A DNA stretch of 64,000 bases from Verminephrobacter eiseniae EF01-2 (GTDB lineage Bacteria > Pseudomonadota > Gammaproteobacteria > Burkholderiales > Burkholderiaceae_C), in contig NC_008786.1 of assembly GCF_000015565.1 (NCBI RefSeq), positions 3,770,501 through 3,834,500 on the forward strand, written 5' to 3'. Positions 41,985 through 51,095 of this stretch are shown here, in pieces. Under the pieces are notes generated by a model. That model was not told where the DNA came from. It saw only the letters and a program-made list of their open reading frames with translations, and ran no database searches. The stretch's first letter is position 1. The number at the start of each line of letters is the position of its first letter. The position numbers and the translations under genes were made by a program.

Positions 41985-42968
41985 TCAATCGAGCGTGATG
42001 CCGAGCCGTTGGATGGTCTGGCCATAGCGCTGCGTGTCGCTGCGCAGTTGCTGCAGAAATTGCGCGCCGTCGAGCGCATAAGGCTCGTAGAACATGCTGG
42101 CGTATTTGTCCCTCACCCCGGGCTCGGCCAGCACGGCCGCCACGTCCTTGCGGATCTTCTCGACCACGGCCTGCGCGGTGCCCTTGGGCGCGAGCAGCGC
42201 AGTCCAGGCGCTGAGCTCGAAGCCGGCCGGGCCGCCGGATTCGGCCACCGTCGGCACATCGGGAAAGCCCGCCACCCGCTGCGGCGCCGCGACCGCCAGA
42301 TAGCGCGTCTTGCCCGCGCGCTGCATGCCGCCGGCACTGGCGGCGCTGCCGAAAGCCCAGTCGAGTTCCCGGTTGCCCACGGCCACGTAGAGCTGCGACA
42401 TATCCTTGTACGGCACATGGGTCATGCGGGTGGCGCTGGCCATCTCCAGCATCACCGCGCCGATATGGCCCGGGCTGCCGACAAACCACGAACCGTAGTT
42501 CACCTGGTGGGGCGCCGCCTTGGCGCTGGCCAGCAGATCGGCCATGGTCTTGTGGCGGCTGCCGGCGGGCACGTTCACGAAGAAGTAGTTGCGCAGCAGC
42601 GGCGTCACCGGCTCGAAGTCGCGCAGCAGGTCGTAGGGCAATTTCTTGAACAAAAAGGGCTGGGCCGCCATCTGTGCGTTGTCCATCTGCAGCAGTTCAT
42701 GGCCGTCGGGCGTGGCGCGCTTGACCGCCTCGATGGCGATGAAGCCGCTGGCGCCGGGGCGGTTGTCGACGATCACCGGCTGGCCCCAGCGCTTGCCGAG
42801 CCGGTCTGCGACCAGGCGCAAGGCCACCTCCGGGCCGCTACCGGCCGGAAACGGCGTGACCACCCTGACCGGTTTGGCGGGAAAGGTTTGGGCCTGCGCT
42901 GGCTGTAGCGCCAGGGTCTGCATGGCCAGCATGGCGCTGGCCAGGGCCTGGGTGATGAAGGGGGGCAT
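41985..42968 (-). CDS. Bug/TctC-type receptor of the aromatic cluster
   Basis: A 327-residue periplasmic receptor with a signal peptide ending LALQPAQAQT, the family loop VVTPFPAGSGPEVALRLVADRL, DNRPGASGFIAIEA and MTHVPYKDMSQLYVAVGNRE. No TctAB permease adjoins it. Position between hydroxylase and hydrolase suggests it binds the aromatic acid used by this cluster. It is only distantly similar to the pair at 7024 and 8016. Start 42968 follows TGAGGAGACAACG. Confidence 0.9.
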   Translation of the reverse strand: MPPFITQALASAMLAMQTLALQPAQAQTFPAKPVRVVTPFPAGSGPEVALRLVADRLGKRWGQPVIVDNRPGASGFIAIEAVKRATPDGHELLQMDNAQMAAQPFLFKKLPYDLLRDFEPVTPLLRNYFFVNVPAGSRHKTMADLLASAKAAPHQVNYGSWFVGSPGHIGAVMLEMASATRMTHVPYKDMSQLYVAVGNRELDWAFGSAASAGGMQRAGKTRYLAVAAPQRVAGFPDVPTVAESGGPAGFELSAWTALLAPKGTAQAVVEKIRKDVAAVLAEPGVRDKYASMFYEPYALDGAQFLQQLRSDTQRYGQTIQRLGITLD

Positions 42969-43010
42969 CGTTGTCTCCTCATATCTTTCAGATCATTCAA
43001 ACTTCAGTGG

Positions 43011-44828
43011 TCAAGGCGTGGTTGCCAGCCTCGATGGCTGAAGCGGTTTGACTTGGTCATTCGAGATGGTTGCTGCGGGGGTGGAAAGTGCGAAAGCGCA
43101 GCCCTCGTCGCGGTGCGGGCGCGCGCTCTGTGCGTCCAGCGTTTTGCGCGGCGGCGCGCACCATGCGGCCAGTGGCTGCAAGCGGGCAGCGTCCGGCGCG
43201 CCAGCGCAGCCGAGGTAGGCAAGCACATACCGGTCGGGGCGCAGCAGCACGGCGTTGGCACCGGCGCTGCGCAGCAGTCTTTCGAGCGTGCCATCCACAT
43301 CGCGCAGCACTGCGCACTGCGCCGCCTGTGCAGGCTGCACGGGCTGCACGGGCAGAAAATCGTCCTGCTGCGCCACCACCCGCAGGTGGCGGCAGGGCAG
43401 GCCAAAGTCGGGCGGCACGGCCGCATCGGCCAAGCCCAGCCAGGCAAAGCCGGGGCCCAGCATGTCGTCGAGCGCCACCCGGGCGCCGCCGGGCAACTCC
43501 ACCTGCGGCTGCGGCAGCAACTGGCCTGCGGGCACCAGCGCTGCAGCACTCTCGCCGGGCAGGAAGAAGCCTTCATGGAACCTCGGTCTGGGCTTGAACC
43601 TGAGCTGCAGCACATGCTCGCGCACCGGCGGATACAGGCTGCACAGCCTGAGCGCGCCCTGTGCCAGCAGCGCCGCCCAGACCGACTTGGGTTGCATGAA
43701 ACGGCCGATGCGCACGGCCATCCCGATCAACGACCAGGCATGCGGCTTGCGCTCCTGCGCATAGGTGGCCAGCAGGCCGGGCGCCATCTCGCCGCGCACC
43801 ACGGCAGCGAGTTTCCAGGCCAGATTGGCGGCGTCGCGCACGCCGCTGTTCATGCCCTGGCCGGCGAACGGCGGCGTCAGATGGGCCGCGTCGCCGGCCA
43901 GCAACACCCGGCCCGATTGCCAGCGCTCGGCAACACGGGCATGGAAGGCATAGACCACCTTGCGGGTGATGGCCAGCCGCGCATCGGCCGGATGGCGCGC
44001 GTGGATCCAGCGGCGCACATTTTCTTCCTGCAACACCTGCTCGGGGTCTTCGCCGGCGTGCAGCATGAACTCGTAACGCAGCGTGCCCTGCGGCCCTGGC
44101 AGCCGGATCGCAGGCCGCGCCGGGTCGCACCAGGTGCGGGCGTGGCGCAAGGCCGAACTGCGCCCGAGCAGGTCGACGATCAGCCATTTCTCGTCGTAGC
44201 TGCTGCCGACCAGCGCGATCCCGAGCCGCTCGCGCACCATGCTGCGGCCACCGTCGCAGGCCACCAGCCATTGGCAGCGCAGGTGTTTGGTCGCACCGTC
44301 GTGGCCAAGCTGCAGGTGCACCACCTGGCCGTTTTCACCTTCGTCGCGGAACTGCAGCAGTTCGTGGCCGAACCAGATGGCGCTGTGTGCAAAACGCTGC
44401 AGGCCAGCGCGCAACTGCTCCAGCAGCAGCGGCTGGTGAAACGCATTGCGCTTGGGAAAACCATATTCCTGGCCCTGCGGCTCTATGCGCGCGAACTCCT
44501 TGCCGCGCCACGAGTAGTAGCGCACGCCGTAGCCCAGCACCACCTGCGGCAGCACCTGCCCCATCAGGCCGCTGGCCTGCACCGTGCGCAGACTTTCGTC
44601 GTCGATGGTGACGGCGCGCGACTCGGCCACGGTGCTGCGGTTGCGCTCGATCACCAGCGTGCGCACCCCCTGTTGGCCCAGCAGATTGGCCAGCATCAGC
44701 CCGGTAGGGCCGGCGCCGACGATGACCACCGGGAAATGGGCCTGATCATGGGTCTGATCATGGGCCGGATCGTGGGCCTGGTCGGCCCTGCATGGCGGCG
44801 GTTCGGACACAGGCAATGCGCGATTCAT
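43011..44828 (-). CDS. FAD-dependent aromatic hydroxylase (MhpA-like)
   Basis: A 605-residue flavin monooxygenase. The FAD site is VVIVGAGPTGLMLANLL, the DG motif lies in VACDGGRSMVRERLG, and VLLAGDAAHLTPPFAGQGMN with DAANLAWKL is the second FAD motif. The pattern fits 3-(3-hydroxyphenyl)propionate hydroxylase-type enzymes. The N-terminus carries a His/Asp-rich repeat (DPAHDQTHDQAHF) before the first strand, which is unusual. Start 44828 overlaps the IclR stop by 4 bases and has GGGAGATGCC before it. It should create a dihydroxylated ring for the dioxygenase at 45615. Confidence 0.9.
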   Translation of the reverse strand: MNRALPVSEPPPCRADQAHDPAHDQTHDQAHFPVVIVGAGPTGLMLANLLGQQGVRTLVIERNRSTVAESRAVTIDDESLRTVQASGLMGQVLPQVVLGYGVRYYSWRGKEFARIEPQGQEYGFPKRNAFHQPLLLEQLRAGLQRFAHSAIWFGHELLQFRDEGENGQVVHLQLGHDGATKHLRCQWLVACDGGRSMVRERLGIALVGSSYDEKWLIVDLLGRSSALRHARTWCDPARPAIRLPGPQGTLRYEFMLHAGEDPEQVLQEENVRRWIHARHPADARLAITRKVVYAFHARVAERWQSGRVLLAGDAAHLTPPFAGQGMNSGVRDAANLAWKLAAVVRGEMAPGLLATYAQERKPHAWSLIGMAVRIGRFMQPKSVWAALLAQGALRLCSLYPPVREHVLQLRFKPRPRFHEGFFLPGESAAALVPAGQLLPQPQVELPGGARVALDDMLGPGFAWLGLADAAVPPDFGLPCRHLRVVAQQDDFLPVQPVQPAQAAQCAVLRDVDGTLERLLRSAGANAVLLRPDRYVLAYLGCAGAPDAARLQPLAAWCAPPRKTLDAQSARPHRDEGCAFALSTPAATISNDQVKPLQPSRLATTP

Positions 44829-45607
44829 GGCATCTCCCTTTTGCGTATCGCGCGGGCCTTGTCGCGCTGGTCTTGCAACCGGCCTTCGATGCGGCCAGCC
44901 ACACTTTGCAGGCGACTGAGCACCCATTGGCGCAGCGCAGCCGTCAGCGTGGCGGCGGGCAGCACCACGCTCAGGCTGCCGAGCAGATGCTCCGCGTCGC
45001 GCAGCGCTACCGCCAGGCCCACGGCGTCGGGGTCGATCTCGCCTGCGGTCACGCAGTGGCCGCTCTGGCGCAACGCGCCGAGCACCCGGGTCAGTTCGGC
45101 GTAATCGTCGGGCAGACCGGCGGCCACTGCGGTCTGGCGTTCACTGGCCCACAGTCGTTCGAGTTGGGCTGGCGGCAGATAGGCCAGGATGATCTTGGAC
45201 GTGGCCCCTCGGTACAGCGGCATCGCGCGGCCGCGCTGATAGCTGACCGACAGCGCCGGGTTGCGCCCGCTGACCTGGTGGATGCACAGCACCTTGCTGC
45301 CGTGAAAGCGGCACAGCAAGACGGCGCCGCCCGTCTCATCGGCCAACTTGGCGGGGAGCTCCTGCGCCGCCTGTAGCAGCGGGTCGGCCAGGCGAACCTG
45401 CCGGTCGAGTTCGACCACCATCGGCCCGAGCACATAACCCCTGTCGGCCACACGCTCGAGCATGCCGGCGCGGGTCAGTTGGCCAAGGTCGCGGTACACG
45501 CTGGCGCGCGACACGCCGAATTCGTCGATCAACTGCTCGGGCGTGATCACCGGGCGCTCCAGAGCGAACAGGCCCAGGATGCGCAACATGCGGTTGGTGC
45601 CCGGCAT
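44825..45607 (-). CDS. IclR-family transcriptional regulator of the aromatic cluster
   Basis: A 260-residue IclR regulator. The N-terminal winged helix (ITPEQLIDEFGVSRASVYRD, about residues 22-41) is followed by an effector domain with the ligand pocket region GRAMPLYRGATSKIILAYL. It lies between the dioxygenase gene (7 bases downstream of its end) and the hydroxylase, which it overlaps by 4 bases. It probably controls the whole cluster in response to the aromatic substrate. Start 45607 chosen at the family N-terminus (PGTNRMLRILGLFALERP). Confidence 0.9.
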   Translation of the reverse strand: MPGTNRMLRILGLFALERPVITPEQLIDEFGVSRASVYRDLGQLTRAGMLERVADRGYVLGPMVVELDRQVRLADPLLQAAQELPAKLADETGGAVLLCRFHGSKVLCIHQVSGRNPALSVSYQRGRAMPLYRGATSKIILAYLPPAQLERLWASERQTAVAAGLPDDYAELTRVLGALRQSGHCVTAGEIDPDAVGLAVALRDAEHLLGSLSVVLPAATLTAALRQWVLSRLQSVAGRIEGRLQDQRDKARAIRKREMP

Positions 45608-45614
45608 GATGCGC

Positions 45615-46472
45615 TCAACCTCTCGAAATGGCCGGACCCCAGCGATTGAGCGTGCGCTCCTCATGGGGCCATTCGCCGACGGCACGGCCAGGTTCGCAGT
45701 GCTCGATCTCCGACGAAATCTCGACCAGATTGCCATCCGGGTCGCGCACCATGAAGAACACATCGTTGCCCGGCCCATGGCGCCCCAGACCCCAGACGAT
45801 AGGCTCGCGCAGCCGCGCCATATGGTCGCCCCAGGTCTTCATGCAAGCCCAGTCGGGCACCTCGAAAGACAGGTGGTCGAAGCAGGCCATCGGCGCCAGA
45901 AACAGCGCCAGCGCATGGTGCAGCGGGTCGCTGCGCAAAAAGCAGGCGCGCAGACGGCCTTCGGGGTCGCGCACCAAGTCCGACAGCACCAGACCCAACT
46001 GCCCGGTGTAGAAGGCCAGCATCTGCGGCAACTGCGGCGTGCGCAGCGCAAAGTGCTGCAACATGGCCGCCGGCAGGCCCGCATCCGGGCCGGGAGCGGC
46101 ACCGCCACCGGGCGCGGTAAAGACGATCAGATTGCCATCCGGGTCGCGCCAGGCGACGGCAGCGCCTGCCCCGCCTGCCCCGCCTTCTGCACAGTGGGCA
46201 GGCAATGGGGCCTGGGCCGGCACCCGGACCCGTTGGCGCAGGGCCTGCCAGGCCGCATCGGAGTGCAGCATGAACTGCGCAAACCCCAGTTGCTTGGCCG
46301 GGCCACGGCTGATCTGCACCGAGCGACCCGGGCCGCAGCAGGCATATCCGCCTGCCACCGCGTCCAGCGACATGCCATAAGCACGGCTGTAAAAGCGCGC
46401 CATGGCCAGCGGATCGGGCGAGCGCAGGTGAATGGTATGCAGCGCGGCTTGCAGTTCAGTGGCATGTTCCAT
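45615..46472 (-). CDS. Extradiol dioxygenase-like VOC protein (two modules)
   Basis: A 285-residue protein with two VOC modules. The second has the pattern of type I extradiol dioxygenases: His in LQHFALRTP, His in CFDHLSFEVPD and Glu in NLVEISSE, with DVFFMVRDPDGNLVE as the signature. It should open a catechol-type ring next to the hydroxyls using Fe(II) and O2. First gene of the minus-strand cluster. ATG 46472 is used; in-frame TTG codons upstream are less likely. A Gly/Ala-rich loop (EGGAGGAGAAVA) in the first module is unusual. Confidence 0.8.
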   Translation of the reverse strand: MEHATELQAALHTIHLRSPDPLAMARFYSRAYGMSLDAVAGGYACCGPGRSVQISRGPAKQLGFAQFMLHSDAAWQALRQRVRVPAQAPLPAHCAEGGAGGAGAAVAWRDPDGNLIVFTAPGGGAAPGPDAGLPAAMLQHFALRTPQLPQMLAFYTGQLGLVLSDLVRDPEGRLRACFLRSDPLHHALALFLAPMACFDHLSFEVPDWACMKTWGDHMARLREPIVWGLGRHGPGNDVFFMVRDPDGNLVEISSEIEHCEPGRAVGEWPHEERTLNRWGPAISRG

Positions 46473-46930
46473 GGCGTCGATCGGTCGCAACAAGCAATGC
46501 CGCGACTGTCGGTTTCGCCCTGAAAGCCGTCAATGTGCAGTCTCGAAGGGTGAGATTGACGCCTGTTTTTTGCTGCTCTCCTGCGCGATGCATGCCCAGG
46601 CCCGGGCCAGCGCCTTGGTGCCGGACGCGCTCATGCGGCCCTCCAGTTGCGCAGCCGTTCAGGACAGTTCCCGGACTTCGATGGTGAGCACCTGATCGGC
46701 AGGGCCAGCGGCGATTCTGTCCCGGTGCAGGATGATGTGGCCTTTCCAGCCTGCGGGCATCACGTAGCCATCGCCGATGATGCTCATGTCGTCGTGGTCT
46801 GGTGTGCCATTGGCGAGTATTGGCAACATATTGCCCGCCTTGGCGGTGTAGCGGTTCGGATAACCAGCACTGGATAGCTGGGTGGCCTGGCAGTGATCGG
46901 CTCGTCAAGAACGGCCCTCTACCGAAGTAC
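46473..46930. other. Gene-poor stretch with possible decayed coding on the minus strand
   Basis: Contains the promoter side of the aromatic cluster. On the minus strand about 46659-46783 reads as a short protein-like piece with GDGYVMPAGWKGHI, reminiscent of a cupin tail, ending in a stop. It is followed by GGAGGGCCGC and a 34-codon frame (MSASGTKALARAWAC...). Neither is a full gene. I read this as debris of lost genes, without firm family assignment. Confidence 0.3.
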
Positions 46931-47110
46931 ATGGGGCGTCTCTTGAAACACGCAGAGATGTTCCGCTACGTGGCCGACGACGAAGGCGACTCTGTTGAAC
47001 CGAGCGATGCGCAGGATATGCTGGAACAGGCCGCAATCGTCGTTGCCGCCATGCGGGCCGATTTCATGCCAAGCAATTCAAGCGACAACAACCACGGGAT
47101 GAAACCATGA
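46931..47110 (+). CDS. Small hypothetical protein, possibly a remnant
   Basis: A 59-codon frame beginning MGRLLKHAEMFRYVADDEGD and ending in an Asn-rich tail. Its stop overlaps a nine-codon frame (MTNDNEFSA) by ATGA, as if a truncated two-gene unit. Acidic and helix-rich; no ribosome site of note. No family recognised. Could be chance. Confidence 0.3.
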   Translation: MGRLLKHAEMFRYVADDEGDSVEPSDAQDMLEQAAIVVAAMRADFMPSNSSDNNHGMKP

Positions 47111-47244
47111 CCAATGACAACGAATTTTCTGCCTGAAGCAAACACCACCAAGCACATGCCAACAGACCCTGGCTGGCGTGAACGCCTGCACAACAAAAAA
47201 CACACGATGCAACGGCCCCGCGCAATCCGTGCCTGTGCAAGTGC

Positions 47245-47316
47245 TTGACGGCGGTGTGCCTTCCTCCAAAAATTCATCCATCATTTTATGGGCAGTGCGT
47301 TTTCCAAGGCTACAAT
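47245..47316 (+). promoter_or_regulatory. Candidate sigma-70 promoter(s) of the gamma-glutamyltransferase gene
   Basis: TTGACG at 47245-47250 is followed after 17 bases by AAAAAT (47268-47273). A second -10-like TACAAT lies at 47311-47316. Both are ahead of the start at 47348 in an A/T-richer patch. Neither has both hexamers near consensus. Confidence 0.35.
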
Positions 47317-47347
47317 CCCGAGAATGTCACTGTCCAGGAGATCTCCC

Positions 47348-49093
47348 ATGTGGAAAATCAAAGGCTTCATCAAATCAACCTGTATTGCATTACTGCCCCT
47401 CTACACTTTCTGCGCATTTGCCCAGGCACAAACTGCGGCGCAGGCCCCCCGGTATGACCTGACCTACGACATCATCAGCCCGGTGATGGGCAGAAATGGC
47501 ATGGTCGCTTCCGAGCAGGCGCTGGCCTCGCAAGTCGGTCTCGACATCCTCCAGCGTGGCGGCAATGCCGTCGATGCTGCCGTTGCGGTCGGCTTTGCCT
47601 TGGCGGTCGTGCTGCCGAATGCCGGCAATATCGGCGGTGGCGGTTTCATGATGATTCACGATGCAAAGACCGGCAAAAACGTCGCCCTCGATTTCCGTGA
47701 AATGGCGCCGGCCAAAGCCAGCCGCGACATGTATCTGGATGGGCAGGGCAATGTCGTGCCCGGACGCTCGCTCCATACCCACCTCGCCGTCGGCGTGCCC
47801 GGCACGGTCGCGGGCCTGGCCCACGCGCTGCAAAAATACGGCACGATGAAACTCTCCGACGTGATTGCGCCGGCGGTCGAGCTGGCTGAAACAGGCTACC
47901 CTGTCAGCCCGGGTCTGGCGCTGATTCTGGCCGAAGAACGCGCGCACCTCGGTCAATGGGAATCGAGCAAGGCGATTTTCTTCAAGGACGGCCGTCCGCT
48001 GCAAGCCGGTGAACGGCTGGTGCAAAAAGACCTGGCCAGGTCGCTCGAACTGATCGGCAAGCAAGGCCCGGCTGCCTTCTATGAAGGCGAGATCGGCCAG
48101 AAAATCGTCGCTGAAATGGCGCAGCACCAGGGCTTGATCACCAGCGCCGATCTGAAGAATTACAAGGTGATCGAACGCGAGCCGGTGGTTGGCAATTATC
48201 GTGGCTATCAGGTGGTGTCGATGCCGCCGCCAAGCTCAGGCGGTGTTCACATCATCCAGATGATGAATATCCTCGAACGCTATCCCTTGCAGCAATACGG
48301 CGCCAACAGCGCACAAACCATCCATCTGAAGGCCGAAGCGATGAAACGGGCTTATGCCGATCGCGCCGAATATCTGGGCGATCCGGATTTCACCAAGGTG
48401 CCGGTCAAGGGGCTGACATCGCGCGCCTATGCCGATGAGTTGGCGCAGAAAATCGATCCAGAGCGCGCCACTCCCTCCTCAGACATCAAGCCCGGCAAAC
48501 CGCTGCCTCATGAAAGCGATCAAACCACGCACTTTTCCGTTGCCGACGAGAAAGGCAATCTGGTCGCCGCCACTTATACGCTGAATCTGAATTTCGGCAG
48601 CGGCATCGTCGCCGCCGGCACCGGCATCATGCTCAACAATGAGATGGATGACTTCTCGGCCAAGCCCGGCGTGCCAAACGCCTTCGGCCTGGTGGGTGGT
48701 GACGCCAACGCCGTCGGCCCCGGCAAACGCCCGCTGAGCTCCATGTCGCCGACCTTTGTGCTCAAGGATGGCAAGCCATTCCTGGCCACTGGCAGCCCGG
48801 GCGGCAGCCGCATCATCACCACCACGATGCAAACCATCCTGAACGTGATCGACCACGACATGAACGTTGCCGAAGCAGCGGTCACGCCGCGCATCCACCA
48901 CCAATGGGCGCCAGATCAGTTGCGTATCGAAAAAGGCATCAGCGCCGATACGCTCAGGATTTTGCAAAACAAGGGGCAAACCATCAGCGTGCAGCCTGCC
49001 ATGGGGCGCACCCAAACCATACAGATCAAGGATGGCGCTTTCTACGGCTATTCAGACCCGCGCAATCCGGATGGACGCACGCTGGGATTTTGA
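47348..49093 (+). CDS. ggt: Gamma-glutamyltransferase (periplasmic)
   Basis: A 581-residue Ntn-hydrolase precursor with a signal peptide (TCIALLPLYTFCAFAQAQ). The autoprocessing nucleophile is in DQTTHFSVAD (about Thr393), the gamma-glutamyl carboxylate arginine in LDFREMAP (about Arg117), and GKRPLSSMSPTFV and SPGGSRIITT are in the small subunit. It cleaves glutathione and other gamma-glutamyl compounds in the periplasm, supplying cysteinyl-glycine and glutamate. Start 47348 follows CCAGGAGATCTCCC. Somewhat more A/T-rich than its neighbours. It converges on the hydratase, with 6 bases between stops. It could supply substrate for a peptide transporter such as the dpp system, but that link is inference. 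Confidence 0.95.
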   Translation: MWKIKGFIKSTCIALLPLYTFCAFAQAQTAAQAPRYDLTYDIISPVMGRNGMVASEQALASQVGLDILQRGGNAVDAAVAVGFALAVVLPNAGNIGGGGFMMIHDAKTGKNVALDFREMAPAKASRDMYLDGQGNVVPGRSLHTHLAVGVPGTVAGLAHALQKYGTMKLSDVIAPAVELAETGYPVSPGLALILAEERAHLGQWESSKAIFFKDGRPLQAGERLVQKDLARSLELIGKQGPAAFYEGEIGQKIVAEMAQHQGLITSADLKNYKVIEREPVVGNYRGYQVVSMPPPSSGGVHIIQMMNILERYPLQQYGANSAQTIHLKAEAMKRAYADRAEYLGDPDFTKVPVKGLTSRAYADELAQKIDPERATPSSDIKPGKPLPHESDQTTHFSVADEKGNLVAATYTLNLNFGSGIVAAGTGIMLNNEMDDFSAKPGVPNAFGLVGGDANAVGPGKRPLSSMSPTFVLKDGKPFLATGSPGGSRIITTTMQTILNVIDHDMNVAEAAVTPRIHHQWAPDQLRIEKGISADTLRILQNKGQTISVQPAMGRTQTIQIKDGAFYGYSDPRNPDGRTLGF

Positions 49094-49099
49094 GGCCGT

Positions 49100-49930
49100 T
49101 CAATCGGGTTCATACAGCGCGGCTTCGACCCTGCCTGCGCGCAGGCCGACTTGGCCAAGCCCGGGGAAGCGAACCAGCACCTCGGCGTTTGCCGGCATCG
49201 GGATGGCGCCTACCCAGGAACCGGTGGTGACCACGCTGTGCGCGGCCACGGTGCGGCCGCCGCGCGTGGCGTGGCGCAGCCAGATCGGCAGCAGCCACAG
49301 CGGATCGCCCAGGGAGTAAGCGCCGGTGTTGGCGCTCACTGGCGGCGCCGCGCCAAAGCGCAGTTCGCAGCGCTGGCGCGCCCAGTCTTGCGCTCGGCAG
49401 CGCATCCACGGGCCCAGAACCAAGGCCCCATGCGAGCCCTGATCGGCCAGCCGCAGGGCGGCCGGTGCCTGCAAGCCCTCTTGCCAGCGCGAGTCGGCGA
49501 TCTCGATCGCGACGGCCATGGCGTCCACCAGGCCCGGGCCATCGGCGTGGCTCAGCCGCTGCGCCTGTTCGGGTGTCACCTCCCGGGCCAGGCGCAGCGC
49601 GATCTCGGCCTCGACGGCCGGCTGCTGCCAGCGCAGGTCGGCCAGCGATTGCCCCGCCGTGCGCACGCCGGCAGGTGGCAGGGCCGCGTGGGTCAGCGCC
49701 ATGTCCCGCGCTGCGCCACCCGATTTCCAGTACTTGGGCGGGCTGTCGCCAAACCAGCCCAGCGCGCTGGCCACGGCATCCTGGATGGCGTAGGCCTCGT
49801 CGTCGCTGCACACCGCTTGCGCCAGGGCCGATGCCGGCCGTCCACTGCGCCGCGCCGCGACCAGGCTGGTGACAACCGCCAAGGCGCTGCTGCCAAGCGG
49901 TGGGGGACGAGGATGTCGATCGTGGTTCAT
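49100..49930 (-). CDS. 2-keto-4-pentenoate hydratase-like protein
   Basis: A 276-residue member of the MhpD/DmpE hydratase family: early helix DEAYAIQDAVASALGW, then PPKYWKSGGAARD, AVEAEIALRLAREV with the metal-binding Glu residues, and GALVLGPWM and SVVTTGSWVG near the C-terminus. Hydratases of this type add water to 2-hydroxypentadienoate in meta-cleavage. Start at ATG 49930; an in-frame TTG five codons earlier is less likely. It is the last gene of the minus-strand sugar ABC operon (135 bases behind the dehydrogenase), an unusual partner for such a transporter. Confidence 0.82.
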   Translation of the reverse strand: MNHDRHPRPPPLGSSALAVVTSLVAARRSGRPASALAQAVCSDDEAYAIQDAVASALGWFGDSPPKYWKSGGAARDMALTHAALPPAGVRTAGQSLADLRWQQPAVEAEIALRLAREVTPEQAQRLSHADGPGLVDAMAVAIEIADSRWQEGLQAPAALRLADQGSHGALVLGPWMRCRAQDWARQRCELRFGAAPPVSANTGAYSLGDPLWLLPIWLRHATRGGRTVAAHSVVTTGSWVGAIPMPANAEVLVRFPGLGQVGLRAGRVEAALYEPD

Positions 49931-50065
49931 GGTCGAAAAAATCAACAGGTCAGTGGAGGCCAGGCCAGGCTGCCGCGCGCGCTTCTTCTCTTTCGTCCCG
50001 GCGCAGGCCGGTGGGCGCGTGCAAGGCCGGCGCCGGATTGTGTTCGCTCATGGCACCGGCCTGCA

Positions 50066-51073
50066 TCAGGATGAAGCGCCGATGGGGCTGCGCCAAACCA
50101 GGTTGATCGGCTCTGCGCCATCCATCCAGCGCCGGATATTGTCGGCCATGGTTTCCTGGCGCCGGCGCACGGTGCCGGCGGTCCAGCCCGACATATGCGG
50201 GGTCATCAGCAGGTTCGGCAGCGACTCGAAATCCAGGTGCGCGGGCTTGCATTCGGGCTGGTGCGCGCTCGGGTAGCGGTACCAAGTGTCAATGATGGCG
50301 CCGCCGATGCGGCGCCGGGACAGCGCATCGAACAGCGCCTGCTCATCGATCACCGGGCCTCGCCCGACGTTCAGGATCAATGCCTCGGGCCGCATCGCGG
50401 CCAGGGCCTGGGCACCGACCAGGCCCGTGGTCTGCGGCGTCAACGGCAGCGAGACCACGATGGCGTCGGCCGAGGCCATGAATGCGGGCAACTGTTCCAG
50501 CGTGAACACCTGGTCTGCGCGCTGGTCGTGAACGTGACTGCGGTTGGCGACCGTGACCCGCATGCCGAAAGCCTTGGCCCTTGCCAGGATGGCCTGCGCG
50601 ATATGCCCAAAACCCAGCAACCCCAGCGTCTGCGCCCCCAGTTCGCTGTGCAGCGCGTTCGGCCTGCCGGCCCAGTAGGTCCAGCGCTGCCGGCGCAGAT
50701 CGGCGTCGGCCTGCGCCAGCGGGACATGGCGTTGCAGCAGCGCCGCCAGCACATATTCGGCAATCGCCTGCTCATGGCCGAAGCAGTTGCACAGCATGGC
50801 GCCCGGCGGCAGCAGCGCCTGGTCGATGGCATCGGTGCCCGCAGACGGCGCGTGGAACAGGCGCACCCGCGCAGGTCCGGGGAGCTCGCGATCGAGCCGG
50901 ATACTGACGATGACCTCGGCGCTCGCGTAATGCGCGCGCTCGCCGGGGGCGGCCAGCGTGTCGCTCAGATCGACGATCTCGAACGGGTGCCGCAGGTGCC
51001 CGATCAGGGTCTCGAAACCCTGGCGGAAATTGGCGGCGTTCGTGCCGTGAAATGCGATTTTGATGGTGTGCAT
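50066..51073 (-). CDS. D-2-hydroxyacid dehydrogenase family protein
   Basis: A 335-residue NAD-dependent dehydrogenase of the D-isomer-specific family. The cofactor motif is LLGFGHIAQAILARAKAFGM; catalytic positions are Arg in LNVGRGPVIDEQAL with the following acidic residue, and His in MTPHMSGWTAG. It interconverts a 2-keto acid and a D-2-hydroxy acid (glyoxylate/hydroxypyruvate-reductase-like). It follows the ABC ATPase by 22 bases. Start 51073 gives the normal first strand (TIKIAFHGTN). Confidence 0.88.
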   Translation of the reverse strand: MHTIKIAFHGTNAANFRQGFETLIGHLRHPFEIVDLSDTLAAPGERAHYASAEVIVSIRLDRELPGPARVRLFHAPSAGTDAIDQALLPPGAMLCNCFGHEQAIAEYVLAALLQRHVPLAQADADLRRQRWTYWAGRPNALHSELGAQTLGLLGFGHIAQAILARAKAFGMRVTVANRSHVHDQRADQVFTLEQLPAFMASADAIVVSLPLTPQTTGLVGAQALAAMRPEALILNVGRGPVIDEQALFDALSRRRIGGAIIDTWYRYPSAHQPECKPAHLDFESLPNLLMTPHMSGWTAGTVRRRQETMADNIRRWMDGAEPINLVWRSPIGASS

Positions 51074-51095
51074 GGCTGGCCCCGGGTCAGAGGAA

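Noticed and set aside
39250..42489. A 1079-codon open frame on the minus strand
   Set aside because: It covers the opposite strand of an acyl-CoA ligase and another frame of the FAH hydrolase and Bug receptor; composition is not protein-like.
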